Source: JANNSX01 sp031403155 (lineage in GTDB: Bacteria; Pseudomonadota; Alphaproteobacteria; Rhizobiales; Hyphomicrobiaceae). Taken from it: 52,661 nucleotides of DNA. Positions 23,274-32,109 of the stretch are shown here, in pieces (position 1 is the stretch's first letter; every line of letters starts with the position of its first letter). The translations under genes and the position numbers were made by a program. Where the stretch lies: positions 1 to 52,661 of the forward strand of contig JANNSX010000340.1 of assembly GCA_031403155.1 (NCBI GenBank), written 5' to 3'. The notes beneath the pieces were generated by a model. The model saw only the letters and a program-made list of their open reading frames with translations. It searched no databases and was not told where the DNA came from.

Positions 23274-23981
23274 TCACCAGATGAGTTCGGCCGCAGCCCG
23301 TCGGACTTCATTCTTGTGCGTGCGCGAGATCCGACCGTCGGCAAAAAAGAGAACGCGGTCGGCAACATCCTGGATGCTGGCGTTGTGCGTGATGATGAGT
23401 GTCGTAGTCCCGAGCTGCCGGTTGATGGTCAGCAGCGCTTCGATGACGCGGATGCCCGTCTTGGAATCGAGCGCGCCCGTCGGCTCGTCGCACAGAAGCA
23501 CCTCAGGCCTCTTTGCGATTGCGCGGGCGATGGCCACACGCTGCTGCTCGCCTCCCGAAAGCTGTGCTGGGAAATGATCCATACGCGCCTCAAGACCGAC
23601 CATTGCGAGGGCTTCCGCCGGACGCATTGGCCGCTCGGAAATCTCCGTGACGAGCGCGACGTTCTCCTTCGCTGTAAGGCTCGGGATCAGATTGTAGAAT
23701 TGAAACACGAAGCCCACGTGGCGCCGCCGATAAGCCGTGAGCCCTCGGTCATCCAGCCCGGTAAGCTCCAGATCCCGGAAGAACAGGTGGCCGCTCGTGG
23801 CCCGATCGAGCCCGCCCATGATGTTCAACAGCGTCGACTTTCCACTGCCGGACGGACCAAGTAAGACAACAACTTCCCCAGGGAAAATTTCAAGATCTAC
23901 CTCCCGCAAGGCATGGACCGCGACCTCGCCGGAGGTGTAGGTCTTCGTCAAGGATCGTGCGCTGAAGACCGGGTCACGCAT
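23274..23981 (-). CDS. ABC transporter ATP-binding protein (LolD/MacB type)
   Basis: A 235-residue nucleotide-binding subunit: Walker A GPSGSGKST, Q-loop QFYNLIPS, signature LSGGEQQRVAIARAI, Walker B VLLCDEPTGALD and a switch His (ITHN). The domain order and Q-loop context match the LolD/MacB family. It powers the FtsX-like permease encoded four bases downstream. The upstream gap to the 24011-24574 gene is only 29 bases, so all four may share one transcript. Confidence 0.92.
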   Translation of the reverse strand: MRDPVFSARSLTKTYTSGEVAVHALREVDLEIFPGEVVVLLGPSGSGKSTLLNIMGGLDRATSGHLFFRDLELTGLDDRGLTAYRRRHVGFVFQFYNLIPSLTAKENVALVTEISERPMRPAEALAMVGLEARMDHFPAQLSGGEQQRVAIARAIAKRPEVLLCDEPTGALDSKTGIRVIEALLTINRQLGTTTLIITHNASIQDVADRVLFFADGRISRTHKNEVRRAAAELIW

Positions 23982-24010
23982 TGGCTTCTCACATTTCGCG
24001 TATTTTCAGT

Positions 24011-24574
24011 TTAATGAGTTTGCCCTGGGGTCGTGCCAGCTGCGCATGATGCGGTGTGAAGGGCTCTCATCAGGGCCGTCTCCGTCCAGCCATTCAGCGC
24101 ACGTGCGTCTGGATGCCCTGGATCGAGAGCTTGTTCAGTTCGCAGTGAGAACCAGGTGAAGATCACGACGTCGATCAGCGACGCAATCGTCGCCTGCACC
24201 ATGACTATGACCTGGAAGACCGAAAGCGGATTACCGCCACGGAACCAGTCGACCATCGCGTAGCCCACAACGAACAAGGGCAACAGCGATATCAGGATCT
24301 CGATCAGCGAATGCACCACGCCGCTGCGTGGCTGGGCCAGCACCGCGCGCGCCTGCAAGGCAACGTAAACAAGCGCGATGACACCTACCCACGAGACGTG
24401 CTGCATGGCCTCGTTGACGGTTTGAACGTTTGGCACATGTCCCCACCAGAGCATCCACCAGAGGAGGCCTGAAAACACGATGGGTGCGCCGTGAGCGGCG
24501 CCGAACCCGAGAATGCTCCTGGACAAAGTGACCCCGGTTGTTGGGCGGGGAGGGTGCCCTTGCGTCGTGCTCAT
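24011..24574 (-). CDS. Small polytopic membrane protein, unknown
   Basis: A 187-residue protein with four predicted helices (residues about 22-42, 50-75, 85-110, 120-145: SGLLWWMLWWGHVPNV, SLIEILISLLPLFVVGYAMV and FQVIVMVQATIASLIDVVIFT). The start at 24574 has GGAGAAGGAGC directly upstream. The 54 extra residues of the longer frame are Ser/Arg-rich and unlikely. No conserved family is recognised. It lies 29 bases before the ABC ATPase gene and may be an accessory part of that export unit. Confidence 0.65.
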   Translation of the reverse strand: MSTTQGHPPRPTTGVTLSRSILGFGAAHGAPIVFSGLLWWMLWWGHVPNVQTVNEAMQHVSWVGVIALVYVALQARAVLAQPRSGVVHSLIEILISLLPLFVVGYAMVDWFRGGNPLSVFQVIVMVQATIASLIDVVIFTWFSLRTEQALDPGHPDARALNGWTETALMRALHTASCAAGTTPGQTH

Positions 24575-24832
24575 GCTCCTTCTCCATTTCTTGGCGCGGG
24601 CCAATGCAGTGACGATCGTAACTACACCGCGGCTTGAAGCTGCAGCGTCCCTTTTACGGACCGATTCAGCCAGACCCTCAGCTTGCACAGATCGTTTGTC
24701 ACCGGCATCTCGCGCTTGAGCAACTCCAGCCACATATTGTCAGAAAGTCCTTGTTCCACTCCAGGATTCCGCATCGCACTCGCAAACGCCGGCTCTGGTT
24801 TTTTCGCTGCGGGCCGATCGGCCGCATCAGCG

Positions 24833-25858
24833 CTATCTCGCCGGAGCGGCAGACATTGTAACCCCGTTCGGGGCTGCTCCGACCTCTAGAGTGGCGAGGA
24901 CCTTGGTCGAAACGCCATCGATCACGGTGAGGGTGTTTGCATAGGTGTTCGTGACCGCGAGCAAAGATCCATCCTCACTGACCGCGACCCCGTGCGCTCC
25001 TCGACCTGTCTCGACATGCCTTGTCTTGGTCGCTCCACGGACCGACACAATTGAGATTCGGTTGTCGGGACGCTTCTCGCTTCCTTGGTTCGCAACCAAG
25101 ATCGTAGCGCTGTCGGCGCTCGCATAGACCTGCACCGGCCCTCTGCCGACGGCTTTCTTGGCTACGCGGGCGCGCTTCGCCGTATCGATGACGGCAACGG
25201 CGTTCTCGGCATTGAGGCTCGCGAATGCGAACTTACCGTCCGGCGTGAACCCGACCTGGACTGGTCTCTTGCCAACTCGAATTCGGGCAACCTCCTTGCG
25301 CCCTGCCACATCAATGACGGAGACGCTGTCCGCACGCATGTTGGCGACGTAGATCTCCCGCTCGTCCGGGCTCATTCGCAGCCCGTGCGGATAAGTACCA
25401 ACTGGAATTGAGACGACAACCGCCTTCGCGGTCAGATCGACCACGATCACGGCGTTGCTCGCAGCGTCGGTGACATAGGCAAAGCGCCCATTGCGATCGG
25501 CCACAACGTGTCCGGGATGCCCGCCAATTGCCACTGTCGCCATCGGCCCCATCTTCGGTGATGCGGCGTCGATGATGACAAGAAGGCCACCCGCGCCGTG
25601 CTGCTCATGTCCTTTCCCGCCACTTGCTACACCAACCGCAAGCAGGAGCTTGCCATCGCGAGTGAACTGCACGTTATGAGGTGCGATAGGAACGGGAATC
25701 CTGGTTTGGACTTTCTGGGGCCAGGTGATGAAGCTCAACGTGTTGTCGCGCTCGTTGGCCGTGACAATGGTTCCCTGCCATTCCGCAGCCTTGGCTGGCG
25801 AATCTAAAAGCACGGCCATCGCCAAGAGCACGCGCAGAAGTGAAGCAAACATATTCAT
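24833..25858 (-). CDS. Periplasmic YVTN-type beta-propeller protein
   Basis: A 341-residue exported protein. A signal peptide (FASLLRVLLAMAVLLDSPAKA) precedes a propeller made of repeated blades such as GRFAYVTDAASNAVIVVDL, REIYVANMRADSVSVIDVAG and GKFAFASLNAENAVAVIDTA, each with the YV.N or FASLN element. YVTN/Lactonase-like propellers bind ligands or partners and some hold copper or haem-linked centres. No catalytic residue is obvious. The start at 25858 has a GAGAGAAG site. It lies between the ABC block and the copper block and may be a periplasmic metal-handling accessory. Confidence 0.8.
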   Translation of the reverse strand: MNMFASLLRVLLAMAVLLDSPAKAAEWQGTIVTANERDNTLSFITWPQKVQTRIPVPIAPHNVQFTRDGKLLLAVGVASGGKGHEQHGAGGLLVIIDAASPKMGPMATVAIGGHPGHVVADRNGRFAYVTDAASNAVIVVDLTAKAVVVSIPVGTYPHGLRMSPDEREIYVANMRADSVSVIDVAGRKEVARIRVGKRPVQVGFTPDGKFAFASLNAENAVAVIDTAKRARVAKKAVGRGPVQVYASADSATILVANQGSEKRPDNRISIVSVRGATKTRHVETGRGAHGVAVSEDGSLLAVTNTYANTLTVIDGVSTKVLATLEVGAAPNGVTMSAAPAR

Positions 25859-25935
25859 GGCTTCTCTCCTCGAATTGGTGCTGCGAAGACCGACAATGCG
25901 AGACGGACCTTCGCGAGGATTGAGTGTGGTCCCGA

Positions 25936-26592
25936 TCATGCGAGCGGTGCCCCTGACGGCCTCAACGACCGGGGAATGAAGCCCGGCACGCGTGCCGCGT
26001 ATTGCCGGTAGGCCTCGCCAAATTCGGCGATGGCGTCCTGCTCCTCCGAGCGTGCGAGCCGGACGTACATCCAGACCAGCACCGGGAACATCGCCAGCGT
26101 GAGCAGCGTTGGCCACTGCAGCAGGAAGCCGAACATCACCAGGATGAAGCCGACATATTGGGGATGGCGCACGTAGGAGTAGGGACCGGTCGTCGCAAGA
26201 GCGCGGTTCCGCTGCGCCGCATAGAGCACGCGCCACGCCGCAGATACTACCAAGAACCCGGCGATGATCAGCACATTACTCAGGATGTGGAACGGGCCGA
26301 AATGTGGGTTGGCTTTCCAACCGAGCATCATCTCGAGCAGATGACCGGCGTCGTGCGAGAGCCAGTCGACGTTTGGATATCGCGACTGCAGCCAACCCGA
26401 GAGGAAGTAGATGGTCAGGGGAAAGCCATACATCTCCGCAAACAAGGCGACGATGAAGGCGCTGAACGCGCTGAACGAACGCCAGTCGCGCGGCGTCTGC
26501 GGCTTGAAGAAAGTGAAGGCAAAGAAGATGAAGATCACCGAGTTGATCAGTACCAGCCCCCAAAGGCCATAGGCGGGCGAGGTATCCGTCAT
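25936..26592 (-). CDS. ICMT/PEMT-like membrane methyltransferase family protein
   Basis: A 218-residue protein with about five membrane helices. Its C-terminal signature GPYSYVRHPQYVGFILVMFG..., followed by E-Q-D-A...F...Y..Y..RVPGFIP, is typical of the isoprenylcysteine carboxyl methyltransferase and phospholipid methyltransferase group, which uses S-adenosylmethionine. The substrate is unknown in bacteria. It overlaps the DUF2933 gene by four bases, so the pair is coupled, as often seen in copper-resistance islands. Confidence 0.8.
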   Translation of the reverse strand: MTDTSPAYGLWGLVLINSVIFIFFAFTFFKPQTPRDWRSFSAFSAFIVALFAEMYGFPLTIYFLSGWLQSRYPNVDWLSHDAGHLLEMMLGWKANPHFGPFHILSNVLIIAGFLVVSAAWRVLYAAQRNRALATTGPYSYVRHPQYVGFILVMFGFLLQWPTLLTLAMFPVLVWMYVRLARSEEQDAIAEFGEAYRQYAARVPGFIPRSLRPSGAPLA

Positions 26593-26885
26593 GACTTGCC
26601 TCCATCGCGCTCGCTCGGATTGCGGTCATTCGGACCGCGAGGGCCGTGGCCATGACCTCCATGGCCGCCATGGCTTCCGTGCATGAAGATGTGCATGAGG
26701 GGGCAAGCGAGGATGAAGAGGAAGGGCAAGGCGCCGAGTATATGCGCCCTGTGCTCTTTCCATAGCAGAACGAGCGCCATGGCCGCAAAGCCCAGAAAGA
26801 CCAGGAAGGCTCGCGACGTCCAGAAGCTATCCGGCGGTGCGCCACCTTGGTCGTGATGCGAATGGTCGTGTGTCATGTCATCCAT
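26589..26885 (-). CDS. DUF2933 family membrane protein
   Basis: A 98-residue protein with His-rich ends (MTHDHSHHDQ and HGSHGGHGGHGHG) around two membrane helices (residues about 22-55, SFWTSRAFLVFLGFAAMALVLLW and ILGALPFLFILACPLMHIFMH). This layout matches DUF2933, a small protein often next to copper or other metal genes. The His-rich tail suggests metal binding. It overlaps the methyltransferase-like gene (ATGA). A role in copper tolerance is inferred from context. Confidence 0.8.
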   Translation of the reverse strand: MDDMTHDHSHHDQGGAPPDSFWTSRAFLVFLGFAAMALVLLWKEHRAHILGALPFLFILACPLMHIFMHGSHGGHGGHGHGPRGPNDRNPSERDGGKS

Positions 26886-26896
26886 CCATTCTCTCT

Positions 26897-27283
26897 TCAG
26901 ATGCTTGCAACGACCCGTTGGAGCTTCTCAGCCACTTCTGCGGCAACTGCTGTCAGGCTCGGATTCCCGACCTCACCGATACCCGTGAGCGGGTTGATGG
27001 CCGCCACTTCGATCTTGCCGGGAGATATCTCGCGGACCACGACATTGCAGGGAAGCATGACTCCGATTGTCGGTTCCACTTGCAGCGCCCGATAAGCAAG
27101 CGGCGGGTTGCACGCTCCAAGAATGCGGTAGCGCTGGAAATTGACGCCGAGCTTAGCCTTGAGCGTTGCCTGGATATCGAGATCGGACAGGACACCAAAG
27201 CCTTCGGCTTTGAGCGCGGCGACGGTGCGCTCGACGACATCATTGAAAGCACCGTCAACGGTACGATTAAACGTGTAACCCAT
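26897..27283 (-). CDS. DUF302 family protein
   Basis: A 128-residue soluble protein of the DUF302 family, with NRTVDGAFNDVVERTVAALKAEGFGVLSDLD, YRILGACNPPLAYRAL and IGVMLPCNVVVRE. DUF302 proteins have a small alpha/beta fold of unknown role and are often near copper, sulfur or redox genes. The start at 27283 has GAGGAG at seven bases, so the longer frame from 27367 is rejected. Two conserved cysteines (in ACNPP and PCNVV) could bind metal. It sits 37 bases after the cupredoxin stop in the same direction. Confidence 0.85.
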   Translation of the reverse strand: MGYTFNRTVDGAFNDVVERTVAALKAEGFGVLSDLDIQATLKAKLGVNFQRYRILGACNPPLAYRALQVEPTIGVMLPCNVVVREISPGKIEVAAINPLTGIGEVGNPSLTAVAAEVAEKLQRVVASI

Positions 27284-27320
27284 GACTTCACTCCTCTTCG
27301 CTCTGGCCCTGTGCGGGCAT

Positions 27321-27698
27321 TCATTCGACAATGAGCCGGCCACGAAACATCCCCATGGGGCAGGCAAAGGCGTACTCGCCCGGCTCCTTCGGCAAGAGCT
27401 CGACCGCGACCGTCTGGCCCGTCGGCAAGTCGGCGCTCTTGTTGAAGTCGGCGAAGATCACCTTGTCCGAGCACGAGGCCGTCTCATCCCGGCGAAAGCT
27501 GAGACGAACGGGTCTTCCGGCGTGCACGACGATGGTGTCGGGCGTGTAGCCGCCCTTCACCACGATCATCGCCTCCTGGTAGCCGCCCGAGGCCTCGGAG
27601 GCGCGGGTGCCAGTCGAGCGCTTCATCCAAAAGAACCAGACGATGAACGCGATGAGCGCGAGCCCAGCAGCGAGGACGAACCAGCGATCGCCAGTCAT
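27321..27698 (-). CDS. Membrane-anchored cupredoxin-like protein
   Basis: A 125-residue protein with an N-terminal membrane anchor (residues about 7-24, FVLAAGLALIAFIVWFFW) and a cupredoxin domain. Copper-ligand-like motifs are ASCSDKVIFADFN and YAFACPMGMFRGRL. It probably binds copper at the periplasmic face and hands it to or from the exporter. Its start overlaps the CopA stop by four bases, so it is coupled to the ATPase. The exact ligand set differs from plastocyanin (no obvious His before Cys), so a variant site is likely. Confidence 0.8.
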   Translation of the reverse strand: MTGDRWFVLAAGLALIAFIVWFFWMKRSTGTRASEASGGYQEAMIVVKGGYTPDTIVVHAGRPVRLSFRRDETASCSDKVIFADFNKSADLPTGQTVAVELLPKEPGEYAFACPMGMFRGRLIVE

Positions 27699-30199
27699 GA
27701 CGCTTTCCTTCTTGGCTCGAAGTACCGGAGCCGGTTGGCATTGGTGACGACGGTGACGGAGCTGAAAGCCATGGCCGCCGCAGCGATCAGCGGAGAGAGC
27801 AGCAGGCCGAGGAAAGGATAGAGTGCTCCCATTGCCACGGGTATGCCGAGCACGTTGTAGCCGAAGGCTCCGACCAGGTTCTGGCGTACGTTGCGCATGG
27901 TCGCCTTGCTGATCTCGATGGCAGTGACCACTCCCATCAGGCTGCCCTTGATGAGGGTCACATCACTCGCTTCGATCGCCACGTCGGTTCCCGTGCCGAT
28001 AGCGAAGCCGACGTCGGCCTGGGCCAGTGCCGGCGCATCGTTAATGCCGTCGCCGACCATGCCGACACTCTTTCCCTCGAGCTGCAGCTTCTGGACCTCA
28101 TGGGCTTTCGCCTCGGGCAACACATCGGCGAGCACGCGCTCGATGCCGACCTGGCGCGCGATCGCCTTGGCGGTACGCTCGTTGTCGCCGGTCAGCATCA
28201 CGACCTCCAGCCCAAGACTCTGCAGCACCGCGATGGCCGCCTTGGAGTCAGGCTTGACGGTGTCAGCTACGCCAATGAGGCCGAGCGCCTTGCCATCGGC
28301 GGCGACATACATCGGCGTCTTGCCTTCGCCCGCCAGTCGTTCCCAATCCGCGGTGAGAAGATCGATGGCGATGCCGCGGTCGCGCATGAGCTTGGCATTG
28401 CCGAGCAGCACGGCGCGGTCGTCGACGCGCCCGCCGACTCCGTGGCCGGGGATGGCTGCAAAGTCCTTCGCGTCGACGACGGCGATCTTGCGTATCTCGG
28501 CGCCTTTCACGATGGCCTCGCCGAGCGGATGCTCCGAACCGCGCTCAAGCGAGGCGGCCAATCGGAGCACCGTCGCCTCGTCGCTGCCTTTCGCCACCAC
28601 GTCGGTCAGCGATGGTTCACCGCGGGTGACGGTTCCAGTCTTGTCGAGAATGACGCAGTCGAGCTTCTCGGCGCTCTGCAGCGCGTCTCCGGAGCGGATC
28701 AGAATGCCGTTCTCCGCACCCTTGCCAATGCCGACTGTGAGCGAGGTCGGTGTCGCCAGACCGAGCGCACATGGGCAGGCGATGATGAGCGTGGTGACGA
28801 ACACGATGGCGGCGAAGATGAAACGAGGCTCGGGGCCGAACAGATACCAGACGACGAACGCTAGGATGGCGAGGATCATCACGGCAGGCACGAAGTAGCC
28901 GGACACCGTGTCGACGACACGCTGGATCGGCGCCTTCGAGCCTTGCGCGTCCTTGACCATGCGGATGATGCTGGCGAGCGCCGTATCCTTGCCAACCTTG
29001 GTCGCGCGGAACTTGAAGTTGCCTGTCTTGTTGAGCGTCCCGCCGATCACCTCATCACTCGTCCGCTTCTCGACAGGTATCGACTCGCCGGTGATCATCG
29101 ATTCATCGATCGCGCTCGATCCATCGATGATCTCGCCGTCAACCGCGATCTTGTCGCCTGGCTTGACGACGAGAATATCACCAACCAGCACTTCTTCCAC
29201 GGGCAGGTCGATTTCCTGGCCATTGCGCACGACGCGGGCTGTCTTGGCCTGAAGGCCGATGAGCTTCTTGATCGCTTCGGAGGTGCGGCCCTTGGCCTTG
29301 ATCTCGAGGGCAAGGCCGAGGACGACGAGCGCCACCACGACCGTGGTCACGTCCCAGAAAACTTCGGCGAGCTCCATGCGCGGAAAAAGCTGAGGGAAAG
29401 TGACGGCGACGACCGAGTAAGCGTAGGCGGCGCTGATGCCGACGGCGATCAGTGTGTGCATATTGGCCGCGCGGTGCTTCAGAGCGTTCCACATGCCAGT
29501 GAAAAACTGCGAGCCGGACCAGAGGAGCACCGGCAGGCTCAGAACTCCCAAGAGCGCCCAGACGACGCGACGGCTTGCGCTTCCCGTGGGCATCCAGTCG
29601 CGAAGGCCCGGAAAGAGTTCCGGGTAGCTCAGGAGCACGACGGGCACCGAGACCGCGGCGGCGAACCAGAACTTCCCCATCAAGGTACGGTATTCCTCTT
29701 GCTGCGCCGCTTCCTCTGGCGCGAGGTCCTCTTCGCCCGGCTCGGCCTCGGCCCCAGCCTTCGTCTCGGCCACTTTGTAGCCCGCCTGTTCGATTGCCTT
29801 GCGGAGGGCTGAGAAATCGGTCTTGTCGGGTTGGTACTCGACATCGACGGAATTGGTGAGGAGGCTCGCGCGGGCGGAAACCACGCCCGGGGTCATCTGC
29901 AGGGCAAGCTCGGTGCGGATCACGCATGAGCTGCAATGCATGTTCTCGAGCGGGATGCGGGTGGTCGCTGTACCGGCGACGTAGCCGTGCGCTCGGATGG
30001 CCTGCAGCAGGTCCACCACCTTGGCGCGGCCCGGGTCGTAGTCGACGCTAGCGATCCGGTTTGCGAGGTTGATGCGCGCCGATGCCACGCCGTCGACGGC
30101 AATCAGAGCCTTCTCGATCGCTGGCGGACAATGAGCGCATGTCATGCCACCAATCGTCAATTCGATGTGGGCGTTATCCCGTAGCGCTAGTCTTTGCAT
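27695..30199 (-). CDS. copA: Copper-exporting P1B-type ATPase
   Basis: An 834-residue Cu(I)-exporting ATPase. Two heavy-metal-associated domains carry GMTCAHC (Cys21/24) and NMHCSSC (Cys89/92). About eight helices follow, with the metal-passing CPC at 475-477, the phosphorylation site DKTGT (Asp519), a SEHPLGEAI nucleotide-domain motif and GDGINDAPAL. An acidic stretch around residues 145-170 lies between the second HMA domain and the membrane part. It exports cytosolic copper. The start has AAGG a few bases upstream. The coupled cupredoxin and nearby DUF302, DUF305 and Cys/His-rich genes form a copper tolerance block. Confidence 0.93.
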   Translation of the reverse strand: MQRLALRDNAHIELTIGGMTCAHCPPAIEKALIAVDGVASARINLANRIASVDYDPGRAKVVDLLQAIRAHGYVAGTATTRIPLENMHCSSCVIRTELALQMTPGVVSARASLLTNSVDVEYQPDKTDFSALRKAIEQAGYKVAETKAGAEAEPGEEDLAPEEAAQQEEYRTLMGKFWFAAAVSVPVVLLSYPELFPGLRDWMPTGSASRRVVWALLGVLSLPVLLWSGSQFFTGMWNALKHRAANMHTLIAVGISAAYAYSVVAVTFPQLFPRMELAEVFWDVTTVVVALVVLGLALEIKAKGRTSEAIKKLIGLQAKTARVVRNGQEIDLPVEEVLVGDILVVKPGDKIAVDGEIIDGSSAIDESMITGESIPVEKRTSDEVIGGTLNKTGNFKFRATKVGKDTALASIIRMVKDAQGSKAPIQRVVDTVSGYFVPAVMILAILAFVVWYLFGPEPRFIFAAIVFVTTLIIACPCALGLATPTSLTVGIGKGAENGILIRSGDALQSAEKLDCVILDKTGTVTRGEPSLTDVVAKGSDEATVLRLAASLERGSEHPLGEAIVKGAEIRKIAVVDAKDFAAIPGHGVGGRVDDRAVLLGNAKLMRDRGIAIDLLTADWERLAGEGKTPMYVAADGKALGLIGVADTVKPDSKAAIAVLQSLGLEVVMLTGDNERTAKAIARQVGIERVLADVLPEAKAHEVQKLQLEGKSVGMVGDGINDAPALAQADVGFAIGTGTDVAIEASDVTLIKGSLMGVVTAIEISKATMRNVRQNLVGAFGYNVLGIPVAMGALYPFLGLLLSPLIAAAAMAFSSVTVVTNANRLRYFEPRRKAS

Positions 30200-30203
30200 G
30201 GCA

Positions 30204-31214
30204 TCACCTTGGCAACGGACAACAAGCGAGCTCAGGTTGCGGCGCGCATTGATGCCTCGATTCGGTAGGGGAGGCTTTCACAACGGCAGTGTTCCTGCCA
30301 CTCCGATGATGGATGAGCGCGGCCAGCGCGAGAGCGGCGAGGCGAGCCGAGGCCGGATCTGAGCGCGAGTTCAAGACCACCGGCACCGATAGCCCGAGGA
30401 CGATGCCGGCCGCGACGGCGCCGCCGAGGTACTCGAGGGTCTTCGCGAGGATGTTGCCCGAGACGAGATCGGGCACGAGCAGGATGTCACAGTCGCCAGC
30501 AACCTTCGACGAGATCCCCTTTTCTGTGGCCGCGCTCAGCGAAATCGCGTTGTCGAAGGCCAACGGGCCGTCAACGATGGCCCCGGTGATTTGGCCACGT
30601 TGCGCCATCAGCATGAGGCAGGCGGCATCGAGCGTCGAGACGATCGCCGGATTAACCGTCTCAACAGCCGAAAGCACAGCGGCCTTGGGCGTCTCAATAC
30701 CGAGCAAATGACAGAGCTCAATGGCGTTCTGCAGGATCTCCGCCTTGGCGTTGAGGTCGGGTGCGATGTTGATCGCGGCGTCGGTAATGACGAGCAGCTT
30801 GGAGTATGACGGGATGTCGCACAGGAAGGTGTGACTCACCCGACGTCCGGGCAGGCGAAGTCCATGCTCCGCATCAAGCAAGGCGCGCATGAAGGTGTCC
30901 GTATGGACAAGCCCCTTCATGAGAATGTCGACCTTTCCCTCGCGAACGAGCCTGACACCGGCGGCGGCCGCAGCGGGGTCGCCCTTCGCGTCGATGATGC
31001 GATCTGCCGCGTCACGGATGCCGACCGAAGCTGCAATGTCACGGATGGCGGTCGCCTCGCCAATGAGGATCGGATCGACGAAACCGAGGTCGGCTGCTTC
31101 ACGCACCGACTCGAGCGACACCTGTTGCGCCGCATTGACGACGGCGACGCGAACAGGCTGATAGCCTTTCGTCTGATCGATCAAGTTCTGCAGCTTGTGC
31201 GCCTTCCGTTGCAT
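30204..31214 (-). CDS. Phosphate acetyl/butyryltransferase family protein
   Basis: A 336-residue member of the phosphotransacetylase/phosphotransbutyrylase family, which exchanges acyl groups between CoA and phosphate. Recognisable segments are DPILIGEATAIRDIA, GKVDILMKGLVHTDTFMRALL, LLVITDAAINIAPDL and GDCDILLVPDLVSGNILAKTLEYLGGAVAAGIVLG. The start at 31214 (MQRKAHKLQNL) has GGA eight bases upstream; an earlier start is possible. The last 30 residues are Cys/His-containing and unlike the family, possibly drifting. No acetate kinase gene lies beside it. A link to the DUF3141 protein (hydroxyalkanoate or acetyl-phosphate metabolism) is inference. Confidence 0.82.
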   Translation of the reverse strand: MQRKAHKLQNLIDQTKGYQPVRVAVVNAAQQVSLESVREAADLGFVDPILIGEATAIRDIAASVGIRDAADRIIDAKGDPAAAAAGVRLVREGKVDILMKGLVHTDTFMRALLDAEHGLRLPGRRVSHTFLCDIPSYSKLLVITDAAINIAPDLNAKAEILQNAIELCHLLGIETPKAAVLSAVETVNPAIVSTLDAACLMLMAQRGQITGAIVDGPLAFDNAISLSAATEKGISSKVAGDCDILLVPDLVSGNILAKTLEYLGGAVAAGIVLGLSVPVVLNSRSDPASARLAALALAALIHHRSGRNTAVVKASPTESRHQCAPQPELACCPLPR

Positions 31215-31325
31215 CGGCGTCGTTCCTCTGATTGCATGCACCGCCTGACCGTCAGATCAAGGCATATGACTCGACACGAGTGCTCGGTGCGGCGAACAAG
31301 AAACAAAACGCCGTACGTCTGCCGC

Positions 31326-31874
31326 TCATTGGCCCTGGTTCTCGAGCCAGGCCTTCATCCAGATGATCTCGGCTTCCTGGGCCTTGATGACGCCCTCGGC
31401 GACCTTCCTGACGTCCGGATCCTTGCCAAAGGCGAGCACGGTTTTCGCCATGTCGACCGCGGCCTTGTGATGCGGAATCATTCCCTTGACGAAGTCGACG
31501 TCGGCATTGCCGGTGAAGGTGATTGCCATCTCCTGATGCATGTTCGCCATGATGCCGGTGAAGGCTTGGCTCGACGGGCCGGTGTCACCCTTGGGCTGCA
31601 TCGCCACGCCGCCGCCCATCATCATTTCGTGCATCTCCTGCATCATTTTCATCATGCGCATCTGATCACCGCCCATCATGCTTCCGCCCTGCATGGGAGC
31701 GGTGCTCACCCCCGCCTGTGCAGGCAGAGCCTGGGGCGCTGAAGCGCCAGCCGCAGCCGGATCCGTCGGATGATGAGGATCAGCTGCCTCTTGTGCGAGT
31801 GCTGCCATCATCGAGGCCGCCACCAACCCCAAAAAGACCGTAACGATCGACAGACGTTTCATAGCCTTCTTCAT
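31326..31874 (-). CDS. DUF305 family exported protein
   Basis: A 182-residue exported protein. A signal peptide (residues about 1-27, ending AALAQ) is followed by a Met/Gly-rich region (GGSMMGGDQMRMMKMMQEMHEMMMGGG) and a DUF305 domain with FVKGMIPHHKAAVDMAKTVL and a C-terminal helix AQEAEIIWMKAWLENQ. DUF305 proteins (CopM-like) bind copper or silver in the periplasm through Met and His. The start at 31874 fits the AGGAG site better than an ATG six bases earlier. It belongs to the metal-handling set of this island. Confidence 0.85.
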   Translation of the reverse strand: MKKAMKRLSIVTVFLGLVAASMMAALAQEAADPHHPTDPAAAGASAPQALPAQAGVSTAPMQGGSMMGGDQMRMMKMMQEMHEMMMGGGVAMQPKGDTGPSSQAFTGIMANMHQEMAITFTGNADVDFVKGMIPHHKAAVDMAKTVLAFGKDPDVRKVAEGVIKAQEAEIIWMKAWLENQGQ

Positions 31875-31902
31875 GATCATTCTCCTGGGTTGAAACGAGT
31901 GG

Positions 31903-32109
31903 TCAGCTACTTGCTCGCCGTGCCGCCCCGCAGCAGCATGAGCCGCCGTCTGCGTGGTGGGCATGCTCGCGCTTGCGGTCGCCGCGCGGATTGGCAATCT
32001 CCTTCTGAACCGGCTGCACCTTCTCGTCTTTAGCGTGAGCCCCGCCGCAGCAGCCGGTTTTCTTCGGCTCATGCGACACGTTCTCATTCGTGACCTTGGT
32101 AACCGGCAT
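31903..32109 (-). CDS. Cys/His-rich miniprotein (68 aa)
   Basis: A small protein with two cysteine clusters (TGCCGGAH near residue 18 and GGSCCCGAA near the end) around a charged His-containing stretch (KREHAHHADGG). It probably binds a soft metal such as copper or zinc. The start at 32109 has GAGGAG at seven bases. It overlaps the 3' end of the DUF3141 gene by 26 bases in another frame, which ties it to that operon. No family name is recognised. Confidence 0.65.
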   Translation of the reverse strand: MPVTKVTNENVSHEPKKTGCCGGAHAKDEKVQPVQKEIANPRGDRKREHAHHADGGSCCCGAARRASS

